Source: Tropicibacter sp. R16_0
GTDB taxonomy: Bacteria > Pseudomonadota > Alphaproteobacteria > Rhodobacterales > Rhodobacteraceae
Direction of reading: 5' to 3'
Assembly: GCF_017743935.1 (NCBI RefSeq)
Contig: NZ_JAGHRE010000001.1
Location: 62,001 to 126,000, forward strand
Length of the DNA stretch: 64,000 nt
A program made the position numbers and the translations under genes. Positions 26,649 through 35,045 of this stretch are shown piece after piece. Numbering within the stretch: the stretch's first letter is position 1; each line of letters starts with the position of its first letter. The notes beneath the pieces are model-generated. The model was not told the DNA's origin, ran no database searches, and saw only the letters and a list, made by a program, of their open reading frames with translations.

Positions 26649-27781
26649 GCCTCCAGTCGGCTTTCGATGATCTTGACGGTCTTCAAGGCACCATTGAACT
26701 CGGCGGCCTGACGTGAACGCAGGGGTGCGGATATGGCATCCTCGATCGAACGTGCGAGGCGACCATCGGTCAGATCAGCACTTGGCAACACCTCGAACCC
26801 CGGCAAATCGGCCAAACTGCGCGCGCGCAGGGTCTGTTCTACCTCTTGTCCGTCATCAAACGGGATCAGAACAGCAGGGGTGCCTGCCTGCAGCAGGTCC
26901 AAAGCGGTGTTGTAACCGCACATGCTCACCGAGGCGGCAGCGTGATGCAGCATCTGTCGGAAATCCGGGCGCGCGGCCTCAATGATCACGTTCTCTGGCA
27001 GCTCGTCTTGTTGCAACATCGAGATCCGCGCTGTGCTGTCGGAGCCACCGACCAACAGGCGCCAGCGTCTGTTGGTGATCTTTCGGGCGGCCTCGATGGC
27101 CGCGCGAAAGATCGGTTCGCCCACCGTTCCGCCACCCGCGCTGACAAGGATTTCTCCGGTGCCAAGGCCGTCGGGATGAACGCTTGCAGCCGGGGGCGCG
27201 ACATATCCGGTGTAGATCAGTTTCTCAGCCAAAGCCTCGGATACGGGCCAGCTGACCTCAAGACGCGTGGCGTTGGGGTCCGAATGGACCAGAACCGCAT
27301 CAAAAAACTCCAAAAGGATCGCGTCTGTTTTCCGGACCTTCTCGGGTCTCGACGGGGGGGCCAGGATATCGCGGATCGAACAACATATCAGCGGGCGTTT
27401 GGGCAAGGCGCGCGCGGCTTTGAGCAGGGCCTGGAATTCATGTCGCAACACGCGTCTGCCAAATGGGAACAGCTCGGTGATCAACGCATCGGGCTGCACC
27501 TCTTGCAGCATTTCCACCATCGCCTTGGATCGCGCAGCCAGATAGGGCGCGTCCGCGACCTCACCCAGATCGGTCAGCAATCGGGTGAAATTTGTGCCGT
27601 CCGACCGGAGCGGAGGCAATTGGCGCAGATCAACTCCACGGCTGTCCAACTGCGGAACGGCAAAACCGCCCGAGATCACCACGACCTCATGCCCTTCTTG
27701 CGCAAAGGCACGGCCCAGCGTCAGGGCGCGGCTCAGATGACCGCTGCCCAACAGGTGGGTGACGGCAATCAGGACCTTCAT
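26639..27781 (-). CDS. GT-B glycosyltransferase, MurG/GT28-like
   Basis: A 380-residue GT-B glycosyltransferase. The N-terminal motif LLGSGHLSRALTLGRAF and the C-terminal nucleotide-sugar segment SVSMCGYNTALDLLQAGTPAVLIPFDDGQEVEQ are typical of GT28/MurG-like enzymes. It is the fifth gene of the operon, overlapping the histidine phosphatase gene by four bases. Donor and acceptor cannot be told from sequence. Confidence 0.82.
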   Translation of the reverse strand: MKVLIAVTHLLGSGHLSRALTLGRAFAQEGHEVVVISGGFAVPQLDSRGVDLRQLPPLRSDGTNFTRLLTDLGEVADAPYLAARSKAMVEMLQEVQPDALITELFPFGRRVLRHEFQALLKAARALPKRPLICCSIRDILAPPSRPEKVRKTDAILLEFFDAVLVHSDPNATRLEVSWPVSEALAEKLIYTGYVAPPAASVHPDGLGTGEILVSAGGGTVGEPIFRAAIEAARKITNRRWRLLVGGSDSTARISMLQQDELPENVIIEAARPDFRQMLHHAAASVSMCGYNTALDLLQAGTPAVLIPFDDGQEVEQTLRARSLADLPGFEVLPSADLTDGRLARSIEDAISAPLRSRQAAEFNGALKTVKIIESRLEACL

Positions 27782-28359
27782 GCAGCGTCCTCACGGATCA
27801 GCCGGACAGGTTCCGCCTGGGGTTCAAACGTTTCAAGGTCGACGACAAACAATCGGTTGCGCTTGATTTTGAACGGGGCCTCGCCGTCAAAATCCCATCC
27901 GTGCGCCTTGGCCAGGATAACCCGCATGATCCCGATGTGACACACGGCGACCGTGTCCGCGGTGCGCGCGCGAACCCAGGGCTCCAGCCTCGCCCACAAC
28001 TCACGCGGGCTTTCACCTCCGGGCGCGCGGTAATCCCATCCCCAATGCTCGATGTGGCGAAACCCGCTGTCCGGTTGCGCCAACAGATCGATGCCACGTT
28101 TGCCTTCCCAGTCGCCCCAGTTCATCTCGGTCAGTTCGGGCGCGGTCAGTGGCGTGCGCCTGGCCACGATCTCGGCGGTTTCGCGGGCGCGGTGCAGGGG
28201 GCTCGACCATAGTTCTGCATCGGCCCACTCGGGTGGCAGGCTGAACTGGGACAGATCGCGGCGGGCCTCGTCATCCAGCGGAATATCGCTGCGCCCCTGG
28301 ATCTGACCCGCACGGTTCCACGCGGTATGTCCATGACGAAGAAGAGCAAGACGGGTCAT
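27778..28359 (-). CDS. Histidine phosphatase family protein
   Basis: A 193-residue phosphoglycerate-mutase-like phosphatase. The catalytic motif LLRHGHTAWNRAGQIQGR is at the N-terminus, and the second histidine in VAVCHIGIMRVIL. ATG at 28359 is used because it places the RHG motif at the usual distance from the start and overlaps the previous gene by ATGA; the longer frame lies in the coding part of the neighbour. In a glycan operon it may dephosphorylate a sugar phosphate. Confidence 0.86.
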   Translation of the reverse strand: MTRLALLRHGHTAWNRAGQIQGRSDIPLDDEARRDLSQFSLPPEWADAELWSSPLHRARETAEIVARRTPLTAPELTEMNWGDWEGKRGIDLLAQPDSGFRHIEHWGWDYRAPGGESPRELWARLEPWVRARTADTVAVCHIGIMRVILAKAHGWDFDGEAPFKIKRNRLFVVDLETFEPQAEPVRLIREDAA

Positions 28360-29435
28360 CGGGAGCCTTTCAAAAGCGGGGCAACGGCAGACCAGAACCG
28401 CGCGGTTGCGGCAGGCCTTAGGTGGGTGTTTGCGATCATCTCGCGGGCGTTTGCACCCCATGTTGCGCGATGGTCGGCATCGTGCAAGAGCGACGTGACC
28501 AGAGACGCAAGCGCCTTTGCTCCGTCTTCTGTTGCAGGGTACCCATCGCCCAGCAGAACATCCCTTACGCCTGGGCGGTCCTGTGCCGCCACCGGCAGGC
28601 CATGCGCCTGTGCCTCAAGGTAAACCATGCCGAAGGCCTCATTCACACCCGGCCACAGGAACAGGGCCGCCGCGCGATAGGCTTTGTCCAGCGCAGTGCG
28701 ATCCAACTGCCCCAGAAACCGCACGCGCGACCCATAGGGGGCCATCAGTGCCTCGACCTGTGAGCGGGCAGGGCCGTCGCCTGCGATGTCCAGCTGCCAA
28801 TCGCCTGTCAGATGCACAAGCGTTTCGGCGATGATCTCATACGACCGCAGCTTGTCGCCTTCGCGCATCATGCCGGTTGCCAGCATCGGACCCGAAAGGG
28901 TGCTGGCCTCGGGCAGATGATCGGCGGGCAGAAACGGCGGGAAATGTACCAGGGTTTGTGTGCCTGCGCGTTCGCGTTCAAGGGTGATCAGGTCGTTGGC
29001 CGTCACGTAGAATATCACTCGGGCCGCGTCGCAGGCATCGTGGGCGGCTTGCGCAAACCCAGACCAGGGACCGGTCAATCGGCTGTAGGCCCGGGTGCTT
29101 TCGATCTGGACGTATGGGATATCCAGCGCCGCACAGACGCGGGGCCCGATCAGATCAGGGGCTTTATAGTAGTTGTGGTAGGTGACCCACAGTTCGGTGT
29201 CTCGGGGCAGGTCGCGGATCAGGCGTTCAACTTCACCCTCCGCTTGACGGCGCAAATCTGCCTGCCGCGCCGTGTCGCCTGCCTTGTCATAGATCTTGAG
29301 CTCCGAGACCAGATCGACCTGCGCGTCGTCGCCCTGTCCGATGGCGGTCATCAAGTTGCGCGCCATCTCACGGTCCCCCGAAGGCACCGCGCTATGGGGC
29401 GACTTCATGGGGGCGTAAAAGGCGACGCGGGGCAT
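28356..29435 (-). CDS. Family 4-type glycosyltransferase (first)
   Basis: A 359-residue GT-B glycosyltransferase of the GT4 type. The N-terminus MPRVAFYAPMKSPHSAVPSGDREMAR fits the GT4 acceptor domain, and the C-terminal EX7E region reads WPGVNEAFGMVYLEAQAHGLPVAAQ, with both glutamates. It lies four bases after the preceding glycosyltransferase and overlaps the phosphatase by four. No signal peptide; a cytoplasmic or membrane-associated enzyme. Confidence 0.83.
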   Translation of the reverse strand: MPRVAFYAPMKSPHSAVPSGDREMARNLMTAIGQGDDAQVDLVSELKIYDKAGDTARQADLRRQAEGEVERLIRDLPRDTELWVTYHNYYKAPDLIGPRVCAALDIPYVQIESTRAYSRLTGPWSGFAQAAHDACDAARVIFYVTANDLITLERERAGTQTLVHFPPFLPADHLPEASTLSGPMLATGMMREGDKLRSYEIIAETLVHLTGDWQLDIAGDGPARSQVEALMAPYGSRVRFLGQLDRTALDKAYRAAALFLWPGVNEAFGMVYLEAQAHGLPVAAQDRPGVRDVLLGDGYPATEDGAKALASLVTSLLHDADHRATWGANAREMIANTHLRPAATARFWSAVAPLLKGSR

Positions 29436-29439
29436 GGGC

Positions 29440-30684
29440 TCAGCCGCCCTGCATCAGCTGGGTCAACCGGGACGAAAGGCGCGCGATGCCCGGAGCCATG
29501 CCGAACTCTCCGACCAGGCGGTCATAGGCGGCTGTGGCATAGGCTTGGGCACGTGCGGGATCGCCTGCCAGATCCTGGATGGCCGCGGTCAATTTGGCCG
29601 GGTCATCTTCGACCAGCAGGCCGTGTGTGCCGCTGTCGATGAATTCGGGAATGGCCGAGACCGGGGTCGACAGGATCGGCAGCATTTGCGAGGCCGCCTC
29701 CATCAGCACATTGGGCAACCCGTCGCGGTCGCCGTCTTTGGCGATCCGGCTGGGCAAGACAAACAAATCGGCGGCGCGCATGGCCTCGATCACCTCGGGC
29801 TGATCACATGCACCGCGCCAGGTGATGCGGTCTGCGACACCTGCCTCTTTGGCTTGCGCCTGCAGCGCGTCTTTCAAATCGCCGCCACCGATGTGTGTCC
29901 AATGCCAATCCATGTCTGCAGGCAATTGTGCAAAGGCTGCGATCAGACGGTCAAAGCCCTTCTTTTCGACCAGACGGCCAACCGACATCATGTGAAAGGG
30001 GCTGGACGTGTCGCGCAACGGGCGCTTGGGCGGCGCGGGAAAGCGGGTCAGGTCGAGGCCGTGATAGACCAGATCAACCCGGGCCGGATCATCTGCCATC
30101 TCGCGCAGGTGCTCAGCACCAAAGGCCGTGCAAGTGGCACCAAAGACGGCGCCATGGGTGTCGGCGCTTAGCTTTTCGCGCTTTTCCCATTCGTCAGACG
30201 TCCAGATATCCTTTGCATGGGCGGCAAAGCTCCACGGCAGGCCACGCATGATGGCTGCGTAACGCGCGACCGACGACGGGGTATGCATGAAATGGGCGTA
30301 AAGGCCTTGGGTGCACTCAGGCAATTCTGCGGCCAGAACACAGGCTTGGCCGAAGCGTCGGATGCGGTTGTGAGTCCGGTCGCGCGCCAGATCAGCGCGC
30401 CAGACGCGATAGGCCTCGGCATAACCGGGCAGCTGTTGAGCTGCTGCGCGCGCGCGCCAGATCCGCTCGGGGTCTTCGTACAGGTATTCGGGCAGGTACC
30501 GCACCTGCGCCTTGATCCGGTCGTGCAGCGGGTGGCGCTTTTTGTCGGTGGGATAGCGCAGTGACCAGATGTCAAACGCGTGGCCGCTGTCTTCGAGCGC
30601 GACCAGTTCCTGAGCGATGAATGTCTCGGACAGGCGTGGCCAACCTTTGACCACGATCGCCAGAGGCGGATTTGGGGACGTCAT
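29440..30684 (-). CDS. Family 4-type glycosyltransferase (second)
   Basis: A 414-residue GT4-type glycosyltransferase. The N-terminus IVVKGWPRLSETFIAQELVALE is typical of exopolysaccharide GT4 enzymes, and the C-terminal EX7E motif is in GDRDGLPNVLMEAASQMLPILSTPVSAIPEF. The middle segment MMSVGRLVEKKGFDRLI begins the nucleotide-sugar domain. Start overlaps the preceding gene by four bases (ATGA). Confidence 0.86.
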   Translation of the reverse strand: MTSPNPPLAIVVKGWPRLSETFIAQELVALEDSGHAFDIWSLRYPTDKKRHPLHDRIKAQVRYLPEYLYEDPERIWRARAAAQQLPGYAEAYRVWRADLARDRTHNRIRRFGQACVLAAELPECTQGLYAHFMHTPSSVARYAAIMRGLPWSFAAHAKDIWTSDEWEKREKLSADTHGAVFGATCTAFGAEHLREMADDPARVDLVYHGLDLTRFPAPPKRPLRDTSSPFHMMSVGRLVEKKGFDRLIAAFAQLPADMDWHWTHIGGGDLKDALQAQAKEAGVADRITWRGACDQPEVIEAMRAADLFVLPSRIAKDGDRDGLPNVLMEAASQMLPILSTPVSAIPEFIDSGTHGLLVEDDPAKLTAAIQDLAGDPARAQAYATAAYDRLVGEFGMAPGIARLSSRLTQLMQGG

Positions 30685-31910
30685 TGAGCGGCGTGTTCCG
30701 TCTTGTTGGTCAGCAGGGCGTTCACCCGGCGCGTGACATAATCGAGCCCGTCGAGCAGCCCCGACGAGATGGCCTGCGAGGGTTTGGGCTGCGTTGCCAG
30801 TCCGCGAATGGCCTGAATCATGGTGTCTGGCGTCAACCCGTCGCGGGTTTCATCCAGCATGCGCACCAGCCCCAGGTCCTCGGCGCGGGAGGCGCGCAAC
30901 CATTGTTCCAGACGCGGCGTGGTCCGGGGCACGATCACGGCGGGTTTGTCAAAGGACAGCACCTCGCAAAAGGTGTTATAGCCCCCCATGCAGATCACGC
31001 CCTGGGCGCCTTTGAAGATGGTTTCAATCTGCGATTCGAATCCCACTGCGGTGACGCGCCCATTCAGCGCATCGACGCGGGTTTCAAAATCTTCGCGCAG
31101 CTCACCCGACAGGAACGGGCCATAGACCAGGACCGCGCGTGGGGCGAGTTCGGGGTCTTTTTCATAAGCGCTGAGCACCAGGTCGACCATGGCCTTGCCG
31201 TCACCGCCGCCGCCCGGCGTGATCAGAACATAAGGCTGCTCGGGTGGCTTGCCGTCGGCGTTGGCTTCGCGTCGTAGATAGCCGGTCCAATGCATCCGGG
31301 CCTGGGCATCGGCCGAAAGCGGCAGGCCCGCAGTTGGATCATAGATTGAGCGCAGGCCATAAACCCAGATCTCGTGATAGAACCGCTCGGTCGCGGTCAC
31401 GGCATCCTTGCGTTCCCATTCGGCCGCCAGAACTTCTGGCTCGTCCAGCACATCGCGCAAGCCCAAAACCAGTTTGGTTTTGCCTTCACTTTGCAGCGTC
31501 TCAAGCGTCGGCAATAGCTCGCCGCGAAAACCGGTGGGTTCCTTGTCGACGATCAGAACGTCGGGCTCATATTGTCGGGCTGTGGTGCAAATCAGGCCGG
31601 ACCGCAGATCGGTCACCTCTTCGATGCCCATTCCAATTGTTTGCGAGGCATAAGATCCGTCGCTGCGTTTGGTGACGCCGGGGAGACGTACGTGATCGAC
31701 TCGCCGCGGAAAGGTGAAACGGCCCGCAACAGGCGACCCAGTCAGGATCAAGGCAGACGCCTCTGGATCTGCGGCCGTGATGGCGGCCGCCAAGGCGCGG
31801 GACCGTCGCAAATGACCCAAGCCAAAGGTGTCGTGACTGTACAGCATGATGCGCGGCGCTCGGCACCCGCCCTTGTGTACTGTCTTGATTGCGTCCCCGC
31901 CCATGTTCAC
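30681..31910 (-). CDS. Predicted glycosyltransferase (COG4671-like), first gene of glycan operon
   Basis: A 409-residue GT-B protein with the N-terminal motif RIMLYSHDTFGLGHLRRSRALA and the C-terminal GVICMGGYNTFCEVLSFDKPAVIVPRTTPRLEQ, both conserved in the COG4671 predicted glycosyltransferases. GTG at 31910 is supported by GAGG eight bases upstream; an ATG two codons later lacks one. It heads a run of seven genes (31910 to 25396) with almost no gaps. The COG4671 family has no firm biochemical function known to me. Confidence 0.8.
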   Translation of the reverse strand: MNMGGDAIKTVHKGGCRAPRIMLYSHDTFGLGHLRRSRALAAAITAADPEASALILTGSPVAGRFTFPRRVDHVRLPGVTKRSDGSYASQTIGMGIEEVTDLRSGLICTTARQYEPDVLIVDKEPTGFRGELLPTLETLQSEGKTKLVLGLRDVLDEPEVLAAEWERKDAVTATERFYHEIWVYGLRSIYDPTAGLPLSADAQARMHWTGYLRREANADGKPPEQPYVLITPGGGGDGKAMVDLVLSAYEKDPELAPRAVLVYGPFLSGELREDFETRVDALNGRVTAVGFESQIETIFKGAQGVICMGGYNTFCEVLSFDKPAVIVPRTTPRLEQWLRASRAEDLGLVRMLDETRDGLTPDTMIQAIRGLATQPKPSQAISSGLLDGLDYVTRRVNALLTNKTEHAAQ

Positions 31911-32467
31911 GTTGTAGACCTCGGAATAGCTCCGGACAAATTGGTTGCTTCGAGCGCACCGTAGCGAATTGTGCGGCGAATTCCAAAGCCTCGAATTTGG
32001 GCAGCATTCATTTGGTCATTTGCCACGTGCGCTGCTGCCACATCATCTGCTTCGCCACTTTGAATGAACGGCGCTTTGATGCAGGTCAATCCGAAGTTTT
32101 CAGCCAAGCTGGATAGAGCGCAGAAACAGGCGGACAGTTGGGCAACAGCTGATCCGAAGTGCGCCCAGTCGATGGCGTCGTGCGAGGGGCGTGCCGTCAT
32201 GGCCAAGTCCTATGGTCGGCCGATCTGCGTCGGCTGTTATCCTTCGTGCAGGCACGGTATGAACGTCACAGCCGTCTTGCCCTTCTGTGTGCTCTACTAT
32301 TTGACCCGAACGAGATTGAAAATACGATATTGCTCATGAAAAAGGTGGATCGGTCACGTGACACCGTTGTTTACCCAATGTCGGCACTGTGTAAGCAAGC
32401 CATTTGAACAACATGCACCTGTCCGATAGGTTCTCTGCCAGGTTCAGTTAACCAAAGAAAGACCTCC
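31911..32467. other. 557-bp divergent intergenic region
   Basis: This gap lies between the glycan operon (-) and mscS (+) and is visibly poorer in GC than its surroundings. Short reading frames on both strands (for example 31907-32206 minus and 32064-32339 plus) have no recognisable domain or convincing ribosome site. I see no RNA gene. It may hold promoter elements and degraded sequence. Confidence 0.5.
32301..32328 (+). promoter_or_regulatory. Possible promoter for mscS
   Basis: TTGACC (32301-32306) and TACGAT (32323-32328) are 16 bases apart, about 140 bases before the mscS ATG. The match is moderate and the leader long. Confidence 0.3.
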
Positions 32468-34831
32468 ATGCTGACCATTGTTCTTCGCATTCTTGCAATG
32501 TTGGCGCTGTTCTTCGTGGTGTCCACCACAACCGCACATGCCCAGTTGTCACTTTATTCTGGCGCGGGTGGCTCCAGCAGCAGTGAAACCCCGGCGGACA
32601 CGGATCTGGCAACGGCCATTCGTGAAGCAACCGAAGCCGGTGCCAGTGTCATCGTCATCGACAGTTCCGGCAACCTGGCAACGGCGGGGCAAACACCCGG
32701 TGCCGATGGAGAGGGCGAGAAGGCTGACCCGATGGGCGAAGCCTCGCAGCTGATGCAGGCGCAATCGCAATGGGCCGAGTTCCGCAAAGCGCTGGAAGCG
32801 CGCCTTGCAGCTTTGCCTTATTCGATTTTCGAGGTGCAATATATCCTGCGCCAGACCAGCCCCGACGGTCAGATCAGCACTTACCTGTGGGTTTTGGCAA
32901 TCAACATCGTCCTGCTTCTGATTGGGCGATGGTTGTCCGTGGAAATCTATGGAAAGCGGGTTGCCAAGAAATACGTGGTGTCGCGGATCAAGGAAAACCC
33001 GGTCGGGTATCAGGACAAGATGCCGTTCCTGGTGTTCCGGTTCGTCATGGGGATCGGTGGCACGCTGTTTGCGATGCTGTTTGCCACGATCATTGGCTTG
33101 TTGGTCTTTGGCGAGTCCGAAGACATTTCGATCCAGTTCACTGTCACGGCGATTTTCACGGCGTATTTCTTGTCGCGCACTGTTTCCGATCTTTGGCGGA
33201 TGGTCTTGTCGCCATTCCTGAGCCAATACCGTATCCCTCCGTTTTCGGACAAGGATGCCAAGCGGCTGTACATTTGGGCGTCGGTTCTGGCGACCTATGA
33301 CATTTCGACGGTGCTGTTCTCTACCTGGGTCGCGGATTTTGGTCTGAACTACAACGTCTACGCCATGGTTTATGGTGTGCTGACAGCAGCGGGTGCTGCG
33401 TTCAACGTGCTGATGATCCTGTTCAACGCCAGGGCCATTACAGAGGCCATTCGCGCGGGTCGCAGCAAAGAGCAGGTCTCGTGGATCCTTTGGGCGATTT
33501 CGATCGCATGGGCTCCGGTGCTGATCCTGTATATCGCGTTCAGCTGGTTCTCTCTGGCGTTGGATCTGGTGCTGGAGAACCCGATTCCGATTCCGCTGAT
33601 TGCCGGCACCTACGGAATATTCATGTCCGTCGTCGTTGCCTATGGCGCGATGAACTACATGTTGGAGCGGTACTTCAACCGGTCACGCAAGGTGCAGCAG
33701 ATCAACGCTGAACTGGCCGAAGCCGAGGCCAGTGAAGACCCCCAACCGGCTCCGCCGATGGAGTTGGCGCATTCGATCTCGACCTATGAGGATCTGGCAC
33801 GTCGGGTGGCGGGCATCCTGGCCTTTGTGGTTGGGGCCTATGCCCTGCTGGTGATCTGGAACCCCGATGCCGATTGGACCCAGGATCTGCCGATGGAGCG
33901 GGTTCTGGACGTGATGATGATCCTGTTCATCGGCTATGTCGTCTTCCACTTTTTCCGCATCTGGATTGACAGCAAGATCGCCGAAGAAGGTGGAGACATG
34001 GAAGAAGGCGAACTGGGGGACGAGGGCGGTGGCTCATCCGCCAGCCGTCTGGCGACCCTGTTGCCGCTGTTCAGGGGTGCGATCCTGGCCGTTGTTGTAG
34101 TATCGATCGTTTTGATCGTGTTGCTGGAGATCGGCATCAACGTGAGCCCGCTGTTCGCGGGTGCGGGTGTTGTTGGTCTGGCGGTGGGTTTCGGCTCGCA
34201 AACGTTGGTGCGGGACATCTTCTCGGGCGCGTTTTTCCTGCTGGACGACGCGTTCCGCAAGGGGGAATACATCGACATCGGCGATGTGAAGGGCACCGTC
34301 GAAAAGATTTCGGTCCGGTCGTTCCAGTTGCGCCACCATCTGGGTGCGCTCAACACCATTCCCTTTGGTGAAATCAAGGTTCTGACGAACTACTCGCGTG
34401 ACTGGGTGATCATGAAGTTGCCCCTGCGGGTGACCTATGACACCGACGTGGAAAAGGTGCGCAAACTGATCAAGAACCTCGGGAAAGAGCTGCTGACCGA
34501 CCCCGTGATCGGCGACAACTTCATCCAGCCTCTGAAATCGCAGGGTGTGATCGAGATGCAGGATTCCGCAATGATCATCCGGGTCAAGTTCATGACCAAA
34601 CCGGGCGATCAATGGCTGGTGCGCAAACGTGTGTATCAAGACATCCGCGAGTTGTTTGCCCGCGAAGGCGTCAAGTTTGCACACCGTGAGGTCACGGTGC
34701 GTCTGGCAGACGAGAAAGAAGCGGGCGATCTGACCCCCAAACAGCGCGAGGCTGTGACAGGTGCTGTTCAAGCGGCCATTGACGAGGATTACCTTGACGA
34801 TATCGGACCGGGGGGCGGCGACCGCGACTAA
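32468..34831 (+). CDS. Large MscS-family mechanosensitive channel
   Basis: A 787-residue inner-membrane channel protein. A signal peptide (MLTIVLRILAMLALFF to AHAQ) is followed by a periplasmic segment, about eight membrane helices in the middle, and a C-terminal MscS core from roughly residue 560. The pore helix and beta domain are recognised by AGVVGLAVGFGSQTLVRDIFSG, then EYIDIGDVKGTVEKIS and LNTIPFGEIKVLTNYSRDW. Length and layout match the larger MscK/YbiO-type members, which open on membrane tension to release solutes during osmotic downshock, of use to a marine cell entering fresher water. Confidence 0.9.
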   Translation: MLTIVLRILAMLALFFVVSTTTAHAQLSLYSGAGGSSSSETPADTDLATAIREATEAGASVIVIDSSGNLATAGQTPGADGEGEKADPMGEASQLMQAQSQWAEFRKALEARLAALPYSIFEVQYILRQTSPDGQISTYLWVLAINIVLLLIGRWLSVEIYGKRVAKKYVVSRIKENPVGYQDKMPFLVFRFVMGIGGTLFAMLFATIIGLLVFGESEDISIQFTVTAIFTAYFLSRTVSDLWRMVLSPFLSQYRIPPFSDKDAKRLYIWASVLATYDISTVLFSTWVADFGLNYNVYAMVYGVLTAAGAAFNVLMILFNARAITEAIRAGRSKEQVSWILWAISIAWAPVLILYIAFSWFSLALDLVLENPIPIPLIAGTYGIFMSVVVAYGAMNYMLERYFNRSRKVQQINAELAEAEASEDPQPAPPMELAHSISTYEDLARRVAGILAFVVGAYALLVIWNPDADWTQDLPMERVLDVMMILFIGYVVFHFFRIWIDSKIAEEGGDMEEGELGDEGGGSSASRLATLLPLFRGAILAVVVVSIVLIVLLEIGINVSPLFAGAGVVGLAVGFGSQTLVRDIFSGAFFLLDDAFRKGEYIDIGDVKGTVEKISVRSFQLRHHLGALNTIPFGEIKVLTNYSRDWVIMKLPLRVTYDTDVEKVRKLIKNLGKELLTDPVIGDNFIQPLKSQGVIEMQDSAMIIRVKFMTKPGDQWLVRKRVYQDIRELFAREGVKFAHREVTVRLADEKEAGDLTPKQREAVTGAVQAAIDEDYLDDIGPGGGDRD

Positions 34832-34838
34832 GGATCAA

Positions 34839-35036
34839 GGGCGGGGCGCTCCCGCCCTCTTGGTGCCTTTCTGACGAAAGACCCCTCGGGGTTGGGCCGG
34901 GCGCCTCGCCTTCGGCTCGGCGCGGTTGCGTTGCGCGGCTGATCGGGCGTGCCCTCTCAGTCGGTGTAGAGCGCTCTATTTCGTTCCTTTTGAAAATGCA
35001 CCGGGAGGAGGGGCAGCGACGAGGGCCAAGCCCCCG
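34839..35036 (+). repeat. Structured intergenic repeat, copy D (diverged)
   Basis: Fourth copy, between mscS (+) and the peptide permease gene (-). It opens with a perfect hairpin GGGCGGG/CCCGCCC (34839-34857), keeps the conserved core from GTTGGGCCGGGC (34891 on) through the TTC-loop hairpin, and ends with CGGGAGGAGGGG and a GAGGGC block near 35020. The middle (34930-35000) is unlike the other copies and AT-richer. Confidence 0.65.
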
Positions 35037-35045
35037 TCATCTGGC

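Noticed and set aside
31907-32206. 99-codon minus-strand frame overlapping the first glycosyltransferase start by GTGA
   Set aside because: No domain, no convincing ribosome site and low-GC composition unlike its neighbours; it may be a chance frame.
32064-32339. 91-codon plus-strand frame in the same gap
   Set aside because: Rich in Cys and Arg in a way typical of non-coding frames; no recognisable motif.
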